DNA of 64,000 nt from Parvularcula lutaonensis. Its GTDB lineage: Bacteria > Pseudomonadota > Alphaproteobacteria > Caulobacterales > Parvularculaceae. The DNA lies in assembly GCF_014651915.1 (NCBI RefSeq), contig NZ_BMXU01000001.1, forward strand, positions 806,001 through 870,000, read 5' to 3'. The position numbers and the translations under genes are program-made. Every line of letters starts with the position of its first letter. Within the stretch, counting starts at the first letter, position 1. Positions 17,258 through 26,338 of the stretch are shown in pieces. The notes below the pieces were generated by a model. It did not search any database. It had not been told where the DNA came from and saw nothing but the letters and a program-made list of their open reading frames with translations.

Positions 17258-17436
17258 TTTCCGCGACCCTCACGGAGTTTTTGCAGCAACCGGAACGCAT
17301 AAAGTGTCAGCGTAAGCATCAGCCCAAGGACGATCCACTGCACCGCGCCTTCAAGGAGCGGCGTGACGAGCGCGAGGACGGCGTTGATGGCGACGAGCCC
17401 GGCGACGAGAAGGGCCGTGCGCTGCGTGTGGTTCAT
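17254..17436 (-). CDS. 60-aa two-span membrane protein between murC and murB
   Basis: I do not recognise this small protein. It begins [20 protein letters not shown], has two hydrophobic segments (about 8-27 and 33-52) and a basic amphipathic tail (RLLQKLREGRGK), so it is probably a double-spanning inner-membrane protein with both ends in the cytoplasm. It looks real: its ATG overlaps the murC stop as TGATG and its TGA overlaps the murB ATG as ATGA, exactly the coupling used elsewhere in this operon. Its codon composition matches the neighbours. A role in membrane tethering or regulation of precursor synthesis or division is only inferred from position. Confidence 0.8.
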   Translation of the reverse strand: MNHTQRTALLVAGLVAINAVLALVTPLLEGAVQWIVLGLMLTLTLYAFRLLQKLREGRGK

Positions 17437-18854
17437 CAAAGGCTCTCCAGCGCTTTCGGCAGGGCATGGGCGTGCCTGGTGATGTCACCGGCGCCCAGGC
17501 AGATGACGAGATCGCCCTCTTTCGCCTCGCCGGCTATCGCTTGGGGCATGTCCTTGATGTCCGTCAGTACACGAACGTCGCGGTGGCCTGCCTGGGTCAT
17601 GCCATTGGCAAGGCTATCGGCGGACGCGCCGTCGATGGGTGCCTCACCCGCGGCATAGACCGGCGCGATGAAGACTGTGTCCGCCTCGTTGGCGCAGGTA
17701 GTAAAGCTGTCGAAGAGATTGGAAAGACGCGAATAACGGTGCGGCTGGATCACGGCGATCACCCGCCCCCCGGTAACGCCGCGCGCGGCTTTCAGCGTCG
17801 CGTTGATCTCCACCGGGTGGTGGCCATAGTCGTCGATGATCCGCACACCCCTCCATGTGCCCGTCTCGGTGAAGCGACGCTTCACGCCGCCAAACCTCGC
17901 GAAACCGTCGATGATCTTCTCGTCCGAACAGCCAAGCTCTCGCGCGACGATGGCGGCGGCGATCGCGTTCTGGAGGTTATGCTCGCCGGGCATGGGCAGG
18001 CGGATGCCTTCCAGCCTGTGACGGGTCTGCGCCCGCTCACGGAAATGGATGTCGAAGACTTGCACACCGTCCTCGACACGGATGTTCTCGGCACGGACAT
18101 CGGCCTGCGGATTCAGGCCATAGGTCACGATACGGCGGTCGGTGATCCGCCCGACAAGGGCCTGCACCTCCGGGTGATCGAGGCAGACAACGCCGAAGCC
18201 ATAGAAGGGCGTGTTCTCGATGAACTGGTCAAACGCCGCGCGCAGGTTGTCGAAACTGCCCCAGTGGTCGAGGTGCTCTGGATCCATGTTCGTGATGACA
18301 CTGACGGTCGTCGGCAGGCGGACGAAGGTGCCGTCGCTCTCATCGGCCTCGACGACCATCCAGTCGCCATCGCCGGAGCGTGAGTTCGCGCCATAGGCGT
18401 TGATGACCCCGCCATTGATGACGGTCGGGTCGAGCGAGCCTGCATCCATCAGGGCCGCGATCATCGACGTAGTCGTCGTCTTGCCGTGGGTGCCCGCGAC
18501 GCAGACATTCCATTTGAGACGCATCAGCTCGGCCAGCATGTCGGCACGGCGGACGACGGGGATGTGCTGTGCCCTCGCTTCGGCGACTTCGGGGTTCGAC
18601 TGGCGGATCGCGGTGGAGATGACGACGGCCGCGGCGCCTTCGACATGGGCCGCGTCGTGGCCGATCTTCACCTCAATCCCCTTCTCCCGCAGGCGCTCGA
18701 TGATGTCGCTCTCGGCGATGTCCGAGCCCGAGACCTCATAGCCGAGATTGTGCATGATCCGGGCGATGCCCGACATGCCGATACCGCCGATGCCGACGAA
18801 ATGGATGCGGCCAACGGGGAACGGCAGGCGGATGGAGATATCGCGGTCAGTCAA
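17436..18854 (-). CDS. murC: UDP-N-acetylmuramate-L-alanine ligase
   Basis: MurC adds L-Ala to UDP-MurNAc. The 472-aa protein has the N-terminal [21 protein letters not shown], the ATP loop [13 protein letters not shown], the catalytic EADESDGTF, the DHLDRH-type motif as [36 protein letters not shown], and a C-terminal domain with [11 protein letters not shown] and [12 protein letters not shown]. The start is taken as TTG 18854 because GAGG lies six bases upstream and the protein then begins a few residues before the Rossmann strand; a TTG at 18902 would overlap murG by 26 bases. It is fully canonical, in contrast to the murD-slot protein. Confidence 0.96.
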   Translation of the reverse strand: MTDRDISIRLPFPVGRIHFVGIGGIGMSGIARIMHNLGYEVSGSDIAESDIIERLREKGIEVKIGHDAAHVEGAAAVVISTAIRQSNPEVAEARAQHIPVVRRADMLAELMRLKWNVCVAGTHGKTTTTSMIAALMDAGSLDPTVINGGVINAYGANSRSGDGDWMVVEADESDGTFVRLPTTVSVITNMDPEHLDHWGSFDNLRAAFDQFIENTPFYGFGVVCLDHPEVQALVGRITDRRIVTYGLNPQADVRAENIRVEDGVQVFDIHFRERAQTRHRLEGIRLPMPGEHNLQNAIAAAIVARELGCSDEKIIDGFARFGGVKRRFTETGTWRGVRIIDDYGHHPVEINATLKAARGVTGGRVIAVIQPHRYSRLSNLFDSFTTCANEADTVFIAPVYAAGEAPIDGASADSLANGMTQAGHRDVRVLTDIKDMPQAIAGEAKEGDLVICLGAGDITRHAHALPKALESL

Positions 18855-18876
18855 AACAAGCCTCGTCGTCTGCAGC

Positions 18877-19971
18877 TCAGGCCGGGAGCCTGCCGGCGAC
18901 AAGCTCCTCGGTCAGGTCGGCAAGCGCGCCAGCCGCGCCTTCCGCCATTCGGCCTTTTGCCGCCTCAGCCATCCGCGTCAAACGAGCGCTGTCTGACAAG
19001 AGGGTAAGAAGCGCCTTTTGTGCCGTCTCCGGCGTGAGATCATCTTCGAGGATCAGCCCGGCTGCCTCGACATCGGTCAACACCTGCGCGTTGATCCGCT
19101 GGTGGTCGTCCATGGCGATCTTGAGCGGGACCAGCAGCGAAGGCCTGCCGATCACCGAAAGTTCTGACACCGAAGACGCGCCGGAACGGGCGATGACCAG
19201 GTGGCTGTCGGCGATGCGCTGGGGCAGGTCATTGAAGAAGCTGGCAGTTTCCGCCTCGATCCCGGCCTTGCGGTAGGTCTCGAAGACCTCGGCCCTGCCC
19301 TCGTCGCTGACCTGATGGGTCACCTTGAGGCGGAGGCGCAGGTCCTCGGGCAGGGCTGCGAGCGCAGGCGCGAAGACCTTCGCGAAGAGCGAGGCGCCTT
19401 GGCTTCCGCCAAAGATGAGGAGGTTGAGCGGCCCGGTCCCCGGCGGGCTGAAGGGGGTGTTCGCCACATCAAGCACCGCCCGCCGGACCGGGTTCCCCGT
19501 CTCCTTCAGCCGAGCCGTGCGCTTCGGCACCCTGTCCAGCACGGGGAAGCCGTGGGCGACGAAACCCGCTTTCCCCGCTGCGAGCCTGTTCGCGCGTCCG
19601 AGGACGGCGTTCTGTTCGTGGATCCCCGTCGCGATGCCTGCCCGCTGGGCCGCAAGCATGGAGGGCGCCGAGGGGTAGCCGCCAAAGCCAATCACCGCGT
19701 CAGCGCCGAACGCTTTCAGCGCCTTCGAAGCGGTGGAGATGCCCCCCAGCAGGGCGAGCACCGCCGATGCCTTGGCGAAGATGCCCCGCGCCGAGGGGCT
19801 GGCTGCCTTGAGGAGCACTTTCCGCTCGCAGGGAAAGCTGTCCGTATAGCGGTCTCCGCGGGCGTCGGTCAGGAGCATGACCTCCCAGCCCCGAGCCTGC
19901 GCCTCTTCCGCGAGGGATTGGGCGGGGAACATGTGCCCACCCGTGCCGCCTGCTGCGAGGGCGATCCTCAC
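18877..19971 (-). CDS. murG: UDP-GlcNAc:lipid I N-acetylglucosaminyltransferase
   Basis: MurG converts lipid I to lipid II at the inner leaflet. The 364-aa protein starts at GTG 19971, which overlaps the ftsW stop (GTGA). It shows the GT28 loops [15 protein letters not shown] and [12 protein letters not shown], the membrane-facing [28 protein letters not shown], and the UDP-GlcNAc site [23 protein letters not shown] followed by [11 protein letters not shown]. Longer upstream starts lie inside ftsW and are rejected. Confidence 0.97.
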   Translation of the reverse strand: MRIALAAGGTGGHMFPAQSLAEEAQARGWEVMLLTDARGDRYTDSFPCERKVLLKAASPSARGIFAKASAVLALLGGISTASKALKAFGADAVIGFGGYPSAPSMLAAQRAGIATGIHEQNAVLGRANRLAAGKAGFVAHGFPVLDRVPKRTARLKETGNPVRRAVLDVANTPFSPPGTGPLNLLIFGGSQGASLFAKVFAPALAALPEDLRLRLKVTHQVSDEGRAEVFETYRKAGIEAETASFFNDLPQRIADSHLVIARSGASSVSELSVIGRPSLLVPLKIAMDDHQRINAQVLTDVEAAGLILEDDLTPETAQKALLTLLSDSARLTRMAEAAKGRMAEGAAGALADLTEELVAGRLPA

Positions 19972-21095
19972 GTCCGCTTCCTTCGCGTGAAGACGAGGAG
20001 CAGGCCGAGGGTGAAGCCGGTGGCCATCATCGACGTCCCGCCATAGCTGATGAGTGGCAGGGTCATACCCTTCGCTGGCAGCAAGCCGACATTGACGCCG
20101 ATGTTGATCATTGCCTGCAGGCATAGCGAGGCGGTCAGGCCGGCGATCGCGGTGCGGCGGAAGACATCCTCCGTCGACAGCGCTGCCGTCAGGCCGCGGA
20201 TCGCTATGATCGCGAAAAGAGCGAGGATGAAGAGCCCGATGAGGAGCCCGAACTCCTCCACCGCGACGGCGAAGACGAAATCCGTATGCGCATCGGGCAG
20301 CGACGCCTTGACGCCGGGCGCCTCATGCAGGTCATGGCCGAACACCCCGCCGGAGCTGATCGCTTCGGAGGCCTTCTGGGTCTGGTAGGCATCGCCTGAG
20401 CTCGGGTCGAGGAAGCGGTCGATCCTGGCCCTGACGTGCCCCCGGGTCAGGTAGCCGAGGCCCAGCGCCCCCGCGGTTGCAGCGCCGAGGCCCACAAGCC
20501 AGCTCGTGCTCCACCCCGCCACGAAGAACATGACGATCCAGATGCCCGTGAGGAGGAGCCACTGGCCGTAATCAGGCTGGAGAAGAAGGAGCGCCGAGGA
20601 CAGGCCGTAGAGCGTCAGGCAAGCGACCGCGCCGGGGAAATTGTCGTCAGGCTTCGCCGAGAGGAACCACGCTGCGGCACAGATGAAGCCCGGTTTGAGG
20701 AATTCCGACGGCTGGAAGCTGAACCCGCCGAGATAGAGCCAGCGCTTGGCACCCTTGATCTCGGGACCGGCGATCAGGATCAGAATGATCGTCAGAAGCG
20801 CACAGGCAGCGGCGATGATACCGAGACGCCGAGCCTGCAGCGGGCTCAGGAACGCGGTCCCCGACGCAATGATGAGGGTCGCACCAAGAAAGATGACGTG
20901 CCGCTCCGTGAAGTGGAACGGCTCGGTGATGCCGATCCTCGCTGCGGCCACTGGGCCGGCGGCGAAGCTCAGGACGAGTCCTGTAAGCGCAAGCAGAGCG
21001 AAGGCGTAGACCAGCGCCATGTCGAAGCCGGCGAGCTGGCCCGCCCTGACACGGGCCGCGCTCGCCTCGAGCCGGGTGAGAACCGCTTCAACCAT
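19968..21095 (-). CDS. ftsW: Septal peptidoglycan glycosyltransferase FtsW
   Basis: FtsW is the SEDS-family polymerase that makes septal glycan strands with its partner PBP FtsI. The 375-aa protein has about ten hydrophobic spans. SEDS motifs are present: GGFSFQPSEFLKP, LLLQPDYGQWLL, the long periplasmic loop with DPSSGDAYQTQKASEAISSGGVFG, and LPDAHTDFVFAVAVEEFG containing the catalytic-site Asp, then GMTLPLISYGGTSMM near the end. RodA is less likely because of the dcw position. The ATG overlaps the end of the murD-slot gene by 8 bases. Confidence 0.96.
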   Translation of the reverse strand: MVEAVLTRLEASAARVRAGQLAGFDMALVYAFALLALTGLVLSFAAGPVAAARIGITEPFHFTERHVIFLGATLIIASGTAFLSPLQARRLGIIAAACALLTIILILIAGPEIKGAKRWLYLGGFSFQPSEFLKPGFICAAAWFLSAKPDDNFPGAVACLTLYGLSSALLLLQPDYGQWLLLTGIWIVMFFVAGWSTSWLVGLGAATAGALGLGYLTRGHVRARIDRFLDPSSGDAYQTQKASEAISSGGVFGHDLHEAPGVKASLPDAHTDFVFAVAVEEFGLLIGLFILALFAIIAIRGLTAALSTEDVFRRTAIAGLTASLCLQAMINIGVNVGLLPAKGMTLPLISYGGTSMMATGFTLGLLLVFTRRKRT

Positions 21096-22404
21096 GCTTG
21101 CGTCCGTGATCGCTCAGATAGCTGAGCGCCTTGAGCCGGAAAAGCTCGCCCTGCCGGTCGAAGCCATCCGCCCCCGGAGAGAAGAGGATCACCGGTGTCG
21201 CCCCCGGCTGGCGGCGGATGAGATCGGCAGCAGCCCGCAGCGCGGCCGAGGTCGCGTCCTCCGCGTCCTTGAACGTCACGACATTATCCACGGGCGGGCC
21301 GAAGCCATCGGGCGCGGTGACATAGAACGCACCGCGCATGGCCGCGCGGGTCTTCTTCGAGACATCGCCCATCCGGTGGCCCACCCAGAAGACCTCGGGG
21401 CAGGCGTCGATGGCCGCCTTCGTCGATGCCGCACAGCGGGCGAAGCGGTCATCGACAAAGACCACGCGGCCTTCGGTACCGATGCAGTCAAAGCGGCCCT
21501 GAAGCCCGCGATAGGCAGCAAGTCCCTCGGCAATCTGGTCGTCCGTGACCCCGAAATGTCCCGCGACGGCGCAGGCAGCGGCGGCGTCCTGGGCGAAATG
21601 GTCACCCAGCAGCACCGCACTTTCGGCATAGCTGGCGATCCGCCGGGTCCGGCCGTTGCGCACGGAATAGACGACCCGGTCGATGGCGAAGTAGCCGTCG
21701 GAGAGGGTCGAGCCGCCAGAGATCGGGATGATCTCCCGTGCCGAGGAAGCGCTTTGCCTGCGCAGGGCCATGAGAAGCGCCTGCGCACCGCTGTCATCGG
21801 CGCCCAGCACGCCGAGGCGCGCGGCCGTCAGGAGACGGACACAGCTTTCCTTCGTCTTCGGCGAGACAGGGCCACCCTGCTCTTCGGTGAGGTTGAGGAC
21901 GACGCCGACGCCTGCGGCGAAATCCTCCATATAGCGCACCGCCGAGGGACGGACGCGGATGATGAGGTTCTCCGCCCGCTTCGCCATGGCATTGAGAAAA
22001 CCGCTCTCCGCACTCACCTGGGCACAGTCCTGTCCGCCCTGGGCGAGGATGCGCGCAAGGAGCGCAGCGGTCGTGGACTTGCCCGCAGATCCGGTAATCA
22101 GCACGCGCCGGGCATCGGGGACCGGCAGGTGCTGGGCGACCGCGCCGAGAAAGGCGAGGTCCGTGAAAACAGGCAGGTTCTTGCCCACTGCCTCGCGCTG
22201 CAGTGCTGCACTAACGGGGTGCTCGAGGCCAAGGCCATGGACGAACGCCGTCGCCCCTGCTGGCAGCTCCTGTGCGGGGCTATCCGTGTTCAGGACATCG
22301 AGTTCGAAACCGCGCATCTTCAGCGCGGCCAGGGCGCTCTCCTCGAGTGCCGGGCCAAGATAGGCAATGGGACCGCTGTCGGGGAGCTTGGCGGTCTCTG
22401 TCAT
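21088..22404 (-). CDS. murD: MurD-like protein with degenerate Mur-ligase active site
   Basis: This 438-aa protein occupies the murD slot between mraY and ftsW and has the three-domain Mur-ligase layout. The P-loop is ITGSAGKSTT (104-112) and the C-terminus keeps ILFSPGADGFDRQGELF in place of the MurD LSPACASFDQF block. Residues MurD needs appear lost: IRVRPSAVRYME (149-160) replaces the acidic LELSSFQLE metal motif; LNLTEEQGGPV (170-180) replaces LN-DHLDRH; no lysine aligns with the carbamoylated Lys before GADD; LLGDHFAQD replaces LPG-HN-N; VDDRFARC (317-324) replaces NDSKATN. The frame is intact and coupled on both sides. It is probably an inactive or repurposed paralogue; a much diverged active enzyme is the alternative. 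Symbol given by position only. Confidence 0.75.
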   Translation of the reverse strand: MTETAKLPDSGPIAYLGPALEESALAALKMRGFELDVLNTDSPAQELPAGATAFVHGLGLEHPVSAALQREAVGKNLPVFTDLAFLGAVAQHLPVPDARRVLITGSAGKSTTAALLARILAQGGQDCAQVSAESGFLNAMAKRAENLIIRVRPSAVRYMEDFAAGVGVVLNLTEEQGGPVSPKTKESCVRLLTAARLGVLGADDSGAQALLMALRRQSASSAREIIPISGGSTLSDGYFAIDRVVYSVRNGRTRRIASYAESAVLLGDHFAQDAAAACAVAGHFGVTDDQIAEGLAAYRGLQGRFDCIGTEGRVVFVDDRFARCAASTKAAIDACPEVFWVGHRMGDVSKKTRAAMRGAFYVTAPDGFGPPVDNVVTFKDAEDATSAALRAAADLIRRQPGATPVILFSPGADGFDRQGELFRLKALSYLSDHGRKHG

Positions 22405-22407
22405 CCG

Positions 22408-23511
22408 CTACCTCAGTTTCAACGTGCTCAGCCCAATCAGGGCCAGGATGAAGGCGACGATCCAGAACCGGATCACGATGGTCGGCTCTTTCCAGCCGAG
22501 CTGTTCGAAGTGGTGATGCACCGGAGCCATCTTGAAGACGCGCTTGCCGGTCAGCTTGAAGCTGGCGATCTGGATCATCACCGACAGCGCCTCCACGACA
22601 AACAGGCCACCGATAATGGCAAGCACGATTTCATGCTTGATGGCCACCGCAATCGCGCCAAGCGTTCCGCCAAGGGCGAGCGAGCCGGTGTCGCCCATGA
22701 AGATCATGGCGGGCGGCGCATTGAACCAGAGGAAGCCGAGCCCCGCGCCGATCACGGCGGCGCAGATGATGGCCAGCTCTCCCGCCCCCGGAACGTAGGT
22801 GATGCCGAGATACTCCGCATAGTCCGCGCGACCGGTCAGATAGCTGATGATGCCGAAACTACCCGCGGCGATCATCACCGGCACGATGGCCAGGCCATCA
22901 AGACCATCCGTGAGGTTGACCGCATTGGACGAGCCCACGATCACCACGGCCGCGAAGGGGAAGATCAGGAGGCCAAGCGGCAGGATTGCGCCCCAGAACG
23001 GAATGGCGAGGCCCGTCGCAATGTCGACATCGGCGCCCGCGCTGCTCTTCAACACGGCGACCGATGCCGCGCCCGCAACGAAGGCGATGGCAAACTGGAA
23101 CAGGAGCTTCATGGAGCCCACCACACCGTCGGCGCTCTGCTTACGAACCTTCAGAAAGTCGTCATAGAAACCGAGCAGCCCGAAGCCGAGGGTCACGCCC
23201 ATGACGATCCACACATAGGCATTGTCGAGCCGCGCCCAGAGCAGGGTCGAAATCACCAGCGCGACGAGGATGAGGAGCCCGCCCATCGTCGGCGTGCCGG
23301 CTTTCTCGACGATATGGCTTTGCGGTCCGTCCTTGCGGATCGGCTGGCCCTTGCCCTGCTTCACCCGCATCCAGTTGATGAGACCCGGACCGAAGATGAA
23401 CGCGATCAGCAGCGCGGTCATGATGGCGCCGCCCACCCGGAAGGTGATGTATCGGAACAGGTTGAAGATCTGATATTCGTCCGCCAACGGAACGAGCAAA
23501 TGGTAGAGCAT
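22408..23511 (-). CDS. mraY: Phospho-N-acetylmuramoyl-pentapeptide transferase
   Basis: MraY transfers phospho-MurNAc-pentapeptide to undecaprenyl phosphate, making lipid I. The 367-aa polytopic protein carries [23 protein letters not shown] with the paired catalytic aspartates, [15 protein letters not shown] with further active-site acidic residues, [14 protein letters not shown], and the HHH motif [11 protein letters not shown] near the C-terminus. All family motifs are intact. Its ATG overlaps the murF stop as TAATG, and the murD-like gene starts 3 bases after its own stop. Confidence 0.98.
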   Translation of the reverse strand: MLYHLLVPLADEYQIFNLFRYITFRVGGAIMTALLIAFIFGPGLINWMRVKQGKGQPIRKDGPQSHIVEKAGTPTMGGLLILVALVISTLLWARLDNAYVWIVMGVTLGFGLLGFYDDFLKVRKQSADGVVGSMKLLFQFAIAFVAGAASVAVLKSSAGADVDIATGLAIPFWGAILPLGLLIFPFAAVVIVGSSNAVNLTDGLDGLAIVPVMIAAGSFGIISYLTGRADYAEYLGITYVPGAGELAIICAAVIGAGLGFLWFNAPPAMIFMGDTGSLALGGTLGAIAVAIKHEIVLAIIGGLFVVEALSVMIQIASFKLTGKRVFKMAPVHHHFEQLGWKEPTIVIRFWIVAFILALIGLSTLKLR

Positions 23512-24893
23512 TACCGCCTATGACCCGCCTTCAGGAGTTCCCCCACGAGGGCGCCGACCCTAGAGGCGTTCGATCCCTTGAAAAGTACTGTATCGCCTTC
23601 ATTGAGATTAACTAACAAAGGCTGAACGAGATCAGTGGCTTTCTCCTCATGCACGCCGCGCTTTTCCTTCGGCAGGGCGTTGCGCAGGTGCTCCATCATG
23701 GCGCCGGCGGTGTGCACGATATCAGCGGCATCGGAAGCGGGGGCGGCCAGATCCGCATGGAAACCGGCGGAGCCTTCGCCGAGCTCTTTCATCTCACCCA
23801 GCACGGCCACTTTCCGGCCCGGCATGGCCTTGAGCACCGATAGCGCAGCCCGCATCGAAGCAGGATTGGCGTTGTAGCTCTCGTCGAGAACGGTGATTGT
23901 CTTGCCGTCGATTTCAAGCTGATAGCGCTCGCCCCTTCCCGCTCCCATGCGGAAGGCCGCGAGGGCGTCAGCGGCATCCTGGGCATCGACCCCGGTGCGC
24001 GCGGCGGCGAGGAGCGCCGCCAGGGCGTTGGATGCCATGTGGATGCCTGATGCGGCCATCAGGAAGCTGATGCGTTTGCCGAGGATCTCGGCCTCGATAT
24101 GCAGGCCCTCTTCGCCCTCCTCGGCCCGGAACAGCTTCGCCGCCTTGCCCGTCGTGCCGAAGGAGAGGAGATCGCCCACGCCTGCTTCGCGGCAGCGCTT
24201 GGCCAGCCGCTCGTAGTAGGGGCTGTCGGCAGGCAGGATCATCGCGCCGCCCGGACGCACACCCTCGGCAATCTCCGCCTTGGCATCGGCAATCGCCTCC
24301 ATGGAGCCGAGGAACTCGATATGTGCTTCCGCGATCGTCGTGATAAGCGCGAGATGCGGCTTCACGAGAGTGGTCAGGCCACGGATCTCGCCCGCATGGT
24401 TCATCCCCATTTCGAAGACGCCTGCCTTCGCGCTTGGCGGCAGCTCGGCCAGCGTCAGCGGGACTCCGATGTGGTTGTTGAAGCTTTTCTCTGCCGCGTG
24501 GACCTTCCCAAGGGGCGCCAGGGCGTAGCGGAGCATCTCCTTCGTCGTGGTCTTGCCCGCGGAGCCGGTGACGCCGACCAGCGGCGCGAAGCTGCGGTCC
24601 CGGGCGGCTTGCGCGAGCGCTTCGACTGCGCGGAGGGTGTCCGGAACGACGAGCTGCGGTCCCGCCCCCTTGACCTCTCGGGAGACAAGCGCTGCGGCCG
24701 CGCCTTTCTCGAAGGCCTGCGCCACGAAATCATGCCCGTCCCGTTCGGCCGTGAGGGCGACGAAAAGATTGCCGGGCTCGAGGCTGCGCGTGTCGATGGA
24801 AAGGCCGCTCGCAGCCCACCCATCGCCGTTCTTCAATGTGCCCTTGGTCGCGGCAGCGGCCTGGTAGGCGAGCCAGAGGTATTGCGCTGTCAT
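23511..24893 (-). CDS. murF: UDP-MurNAc-tripeptide-D-Ala-D-Ala ligase
   Basis: MurF adds the D-Ala-D-Ala dipeptide. The 460-aa protein has [17 protein letters not shown], the P-loop [25 protein letters not shown], the histidine and carbamoyl-lysine region [20 protein letters not shown], and the C-terminal [16 protein letters not shown]. Each Mur-ligase motif missing from the MurD-slot protein is present here in its MurF form. Its start overlaps the murE stop (ATGA). Confidence 0.97.
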   Translation of the reverse strand: MTAQYLWLAYQAAAATKGTLKNGDGWAASGLSIDTRSLEPGNLFVALTAERDGHDFVAQAFEKGAAAALVSREVKGAGPQLVVPDTLRAVEALAQAARDRSFAPLVGVTGSAGKTTTKEMLRYALAPLGKVHAAEKSFNNHIGVPLTLAELPPSAKAGVFEMGMNHAGEIRGLTTLVKPHLALITTIAEAHIEFLGSMEAIADAKAEIAEGVRPGGAMILPADSPYYERLAKRCREAGVGDLLSFGTTGKAAKLFRAEEGEEGLHIEAEILGKRISFLMAASGIHMASNALAALLAAARTGVDAQDAADALAAFRMGAGRGERYQLEIDGKTITVLDESYNANPASMRAALSVLKAMPGRKVAVLGEMKELGEGSAGFHADLAAPASDAADIVHTAGAMMEHLRNALPKEKRGVHEEKATDLVQPLLVNLNEGDTVLFKGSNASRVGALVGELLKAGHRR

Positions 24894-26338
24894 GCGGCTA
24901 CGCCCGGCTGCCTTGCGGCTTCCTGCGCCACCTCGATGTCGTTGAAGGGATAGGTCACCTCCCCGATGGTCTGGCCGCGCTCATGGCCCTTGCCGGCGAT
25001 GACCAGCGTATCGCCCGGCTTGAGGCGCCTGGCGGCGGCGTGGATGGCTTCGCGGCGGTCGCCGATGACGAGCGCGCCGGGGGCGCCGGCAGCAACCTGC
25101 TCGCGGATCAACTTCGGGTCTTCTGTGCGCGGATTGTCGTCGGTCACGACGACATGTTGCGCGCCCTTCGCGGCAGCGGCACCCATCTGGGGCCGCTTGG
25201 CGGCGTCGCGGTCACCGCCTGCGCCGAGCACGATATGAATGTCGCCAGCCGTGTGCGGACGGATCGCTTGGAGCACGGTTTCGACCGCCGCTGGCGTGTG
25301 CGCGTAATCGACATAGATGCCGGCCTCGCCGCCGCGCATCTTGCGCACGGCTGCAAGCTCCATCCGTCCGGGCGCCGCGGAAATCTGCTCCAGCTTCGGC
25401 AGCACGAGCGCCGCGGGGTGCCCGCTCTCGATCACCAAGCCAGCCGCCACCAGCGCGTTGTCGGCCTGGAAACTGCCGACCAGGGGCAGGTGCAGGTCGT
25501 AGCCCTTGCCTTCAGCCGTGATCTCGACGCGAAGGCCGGTGGCCGTCGCTCGGACGCTTTCGAGCCTCAGAAGCTCGCCTTTCCGGCCCACGGTGACGGC
25601 GCGCCGACCGGCCTTCTCGGCGTCATCGGCAGCCCGGTCCGCAAACGGACCGTCCGTATTGATCACGACGGGGCAGCCGCGTGGCAGGAGCTGGGTGAAC
25701 AGCCGGCGCTTGGCGGCGTAGTAATCCTCGAAGGTCTCGTGATAGTCGAAATGATCGCGCGTCAGGTTCGTGAAGGCCGCAAGGCCGATATTGACGCCAT
25801 CCGCGCGGTACTGCGCGAGACCGTGGCTCGACACCTCCATGGCAAGGTGGGTCGTGCCGACCGTGGTCATGTTATGGAGGACCTGATGGATTTCCACCGG
25901 GTCCGGCGTCGTGTGCTTCAGCCGGTAGTCGAAGCCCGGCGCGATGGCACCCAGGGTTCCAAGGCTCCCCGCCCTGTGCCCGAGAAGGCTCCAGAGCTGG
26001 CTCGCAAAACGGGCGACGGAGGTCTTTCCGTTGGTTCCGGTGATCCCCGCGATGACCCGCGGCTGGCCCGGATGGAACACCATGGCGAGCTGCGCCAGTG
26101 TCAGGCGCGGCGCTTCGCTCTCCACCACGGGCACGGGGGCCTCGGTACCGGGCTTTGCCAGCACGGCGACCGCGCCATTCTCGATGGCCTGCGGGATGAA
26201 CGCGCGGCCGTCGACCTTGGTGCCGGGCAGCGCGGCGAACAGCCAGCCCGGCTTGACGGCCCGGCTGTCAGCGGTGATGCCCTTGATGTCGACCTCTGGC
26301 AGCCTGCGCGCCAGTGCCGTCATGTCCTGAAGCTTCAT
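24890..26338 (-). CDS. murE: UDP-MurNAc-dipeptide-meso-diaminopimelate ligase
   Basis: MurE adds the third residue of the stem peptide. The motif DDNPRTEDP marks the meso-diaminopimelate-specific enzyme rather than the lysine type. The 482-aa protein has ITADSRAVKPGWLFAAL, ITGTNGKTSVARF, HTTPDPVEIH, MEVSSHGLAQYRADGV, NLTRDHFDYHETFEDYYAAKRRLF (histidine and carbamoyl-lysine region) and IYVDYAHTPAAVETVL. It is fully canonical. The ATG overlaps the ftsI stop. Confidence 0.98.
   Translation of the reverse strand: MKLQDMTALARRLPEVDIKGITADSRAVKPGWLFAALPGTKVDGRAFIPQAIENGAVAVLAKPGTEAPVPVVESEAPRLTLAQLAMVFHPGQPRVIAGITGTNGKTSVARFASQLWSLLGHRAGSLGTLGAIAPGFDYRLKHTTPDPVEIHQVLHNMTTVGTTHLAMEVSSHGLAQYRADGVNIGLAAFTNLTRDHFDYHETFEDYYAAKRRLFTQLLPRGCPVVINTDGPFADRAADDAEKAGRRAVTVGRKGELLRLESVRATATGLRVEITAEGKGYDLHLPLVGSFQADNALVAAGLVIESGHPAALVLPKLEQISAAPGRMELAAVRKMRGGEAGIYVDYAHTPAAVETVLQAIRPHTAGDIHIVLGAGGDRDAAKRPQMGAAAAKGAQHVVVTDDNPRTEDPKLIREQVAAGAPGALVIGDRREAIHAAARRLKPGDTLVIAGKGHERGQTIGEVTYPFNDIEVAQEAARQPGVAA

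Noticed and set aside
21088-22404. Frameshift or sequencing error as the reason for missing MurD motifs
   Set aside because: The frame is continuous and aligns collinearly with MurD from P-loop to C-terminus; the motif positions hold other residues rather than frame-shifted sequence.
21019-23523. Plus-strand open frame of 834 codons across murD-like and mraY
   Set aside because: It runs antisense through two real genes, and the product is His/Arg/Gly-rich with no recognisable motif.
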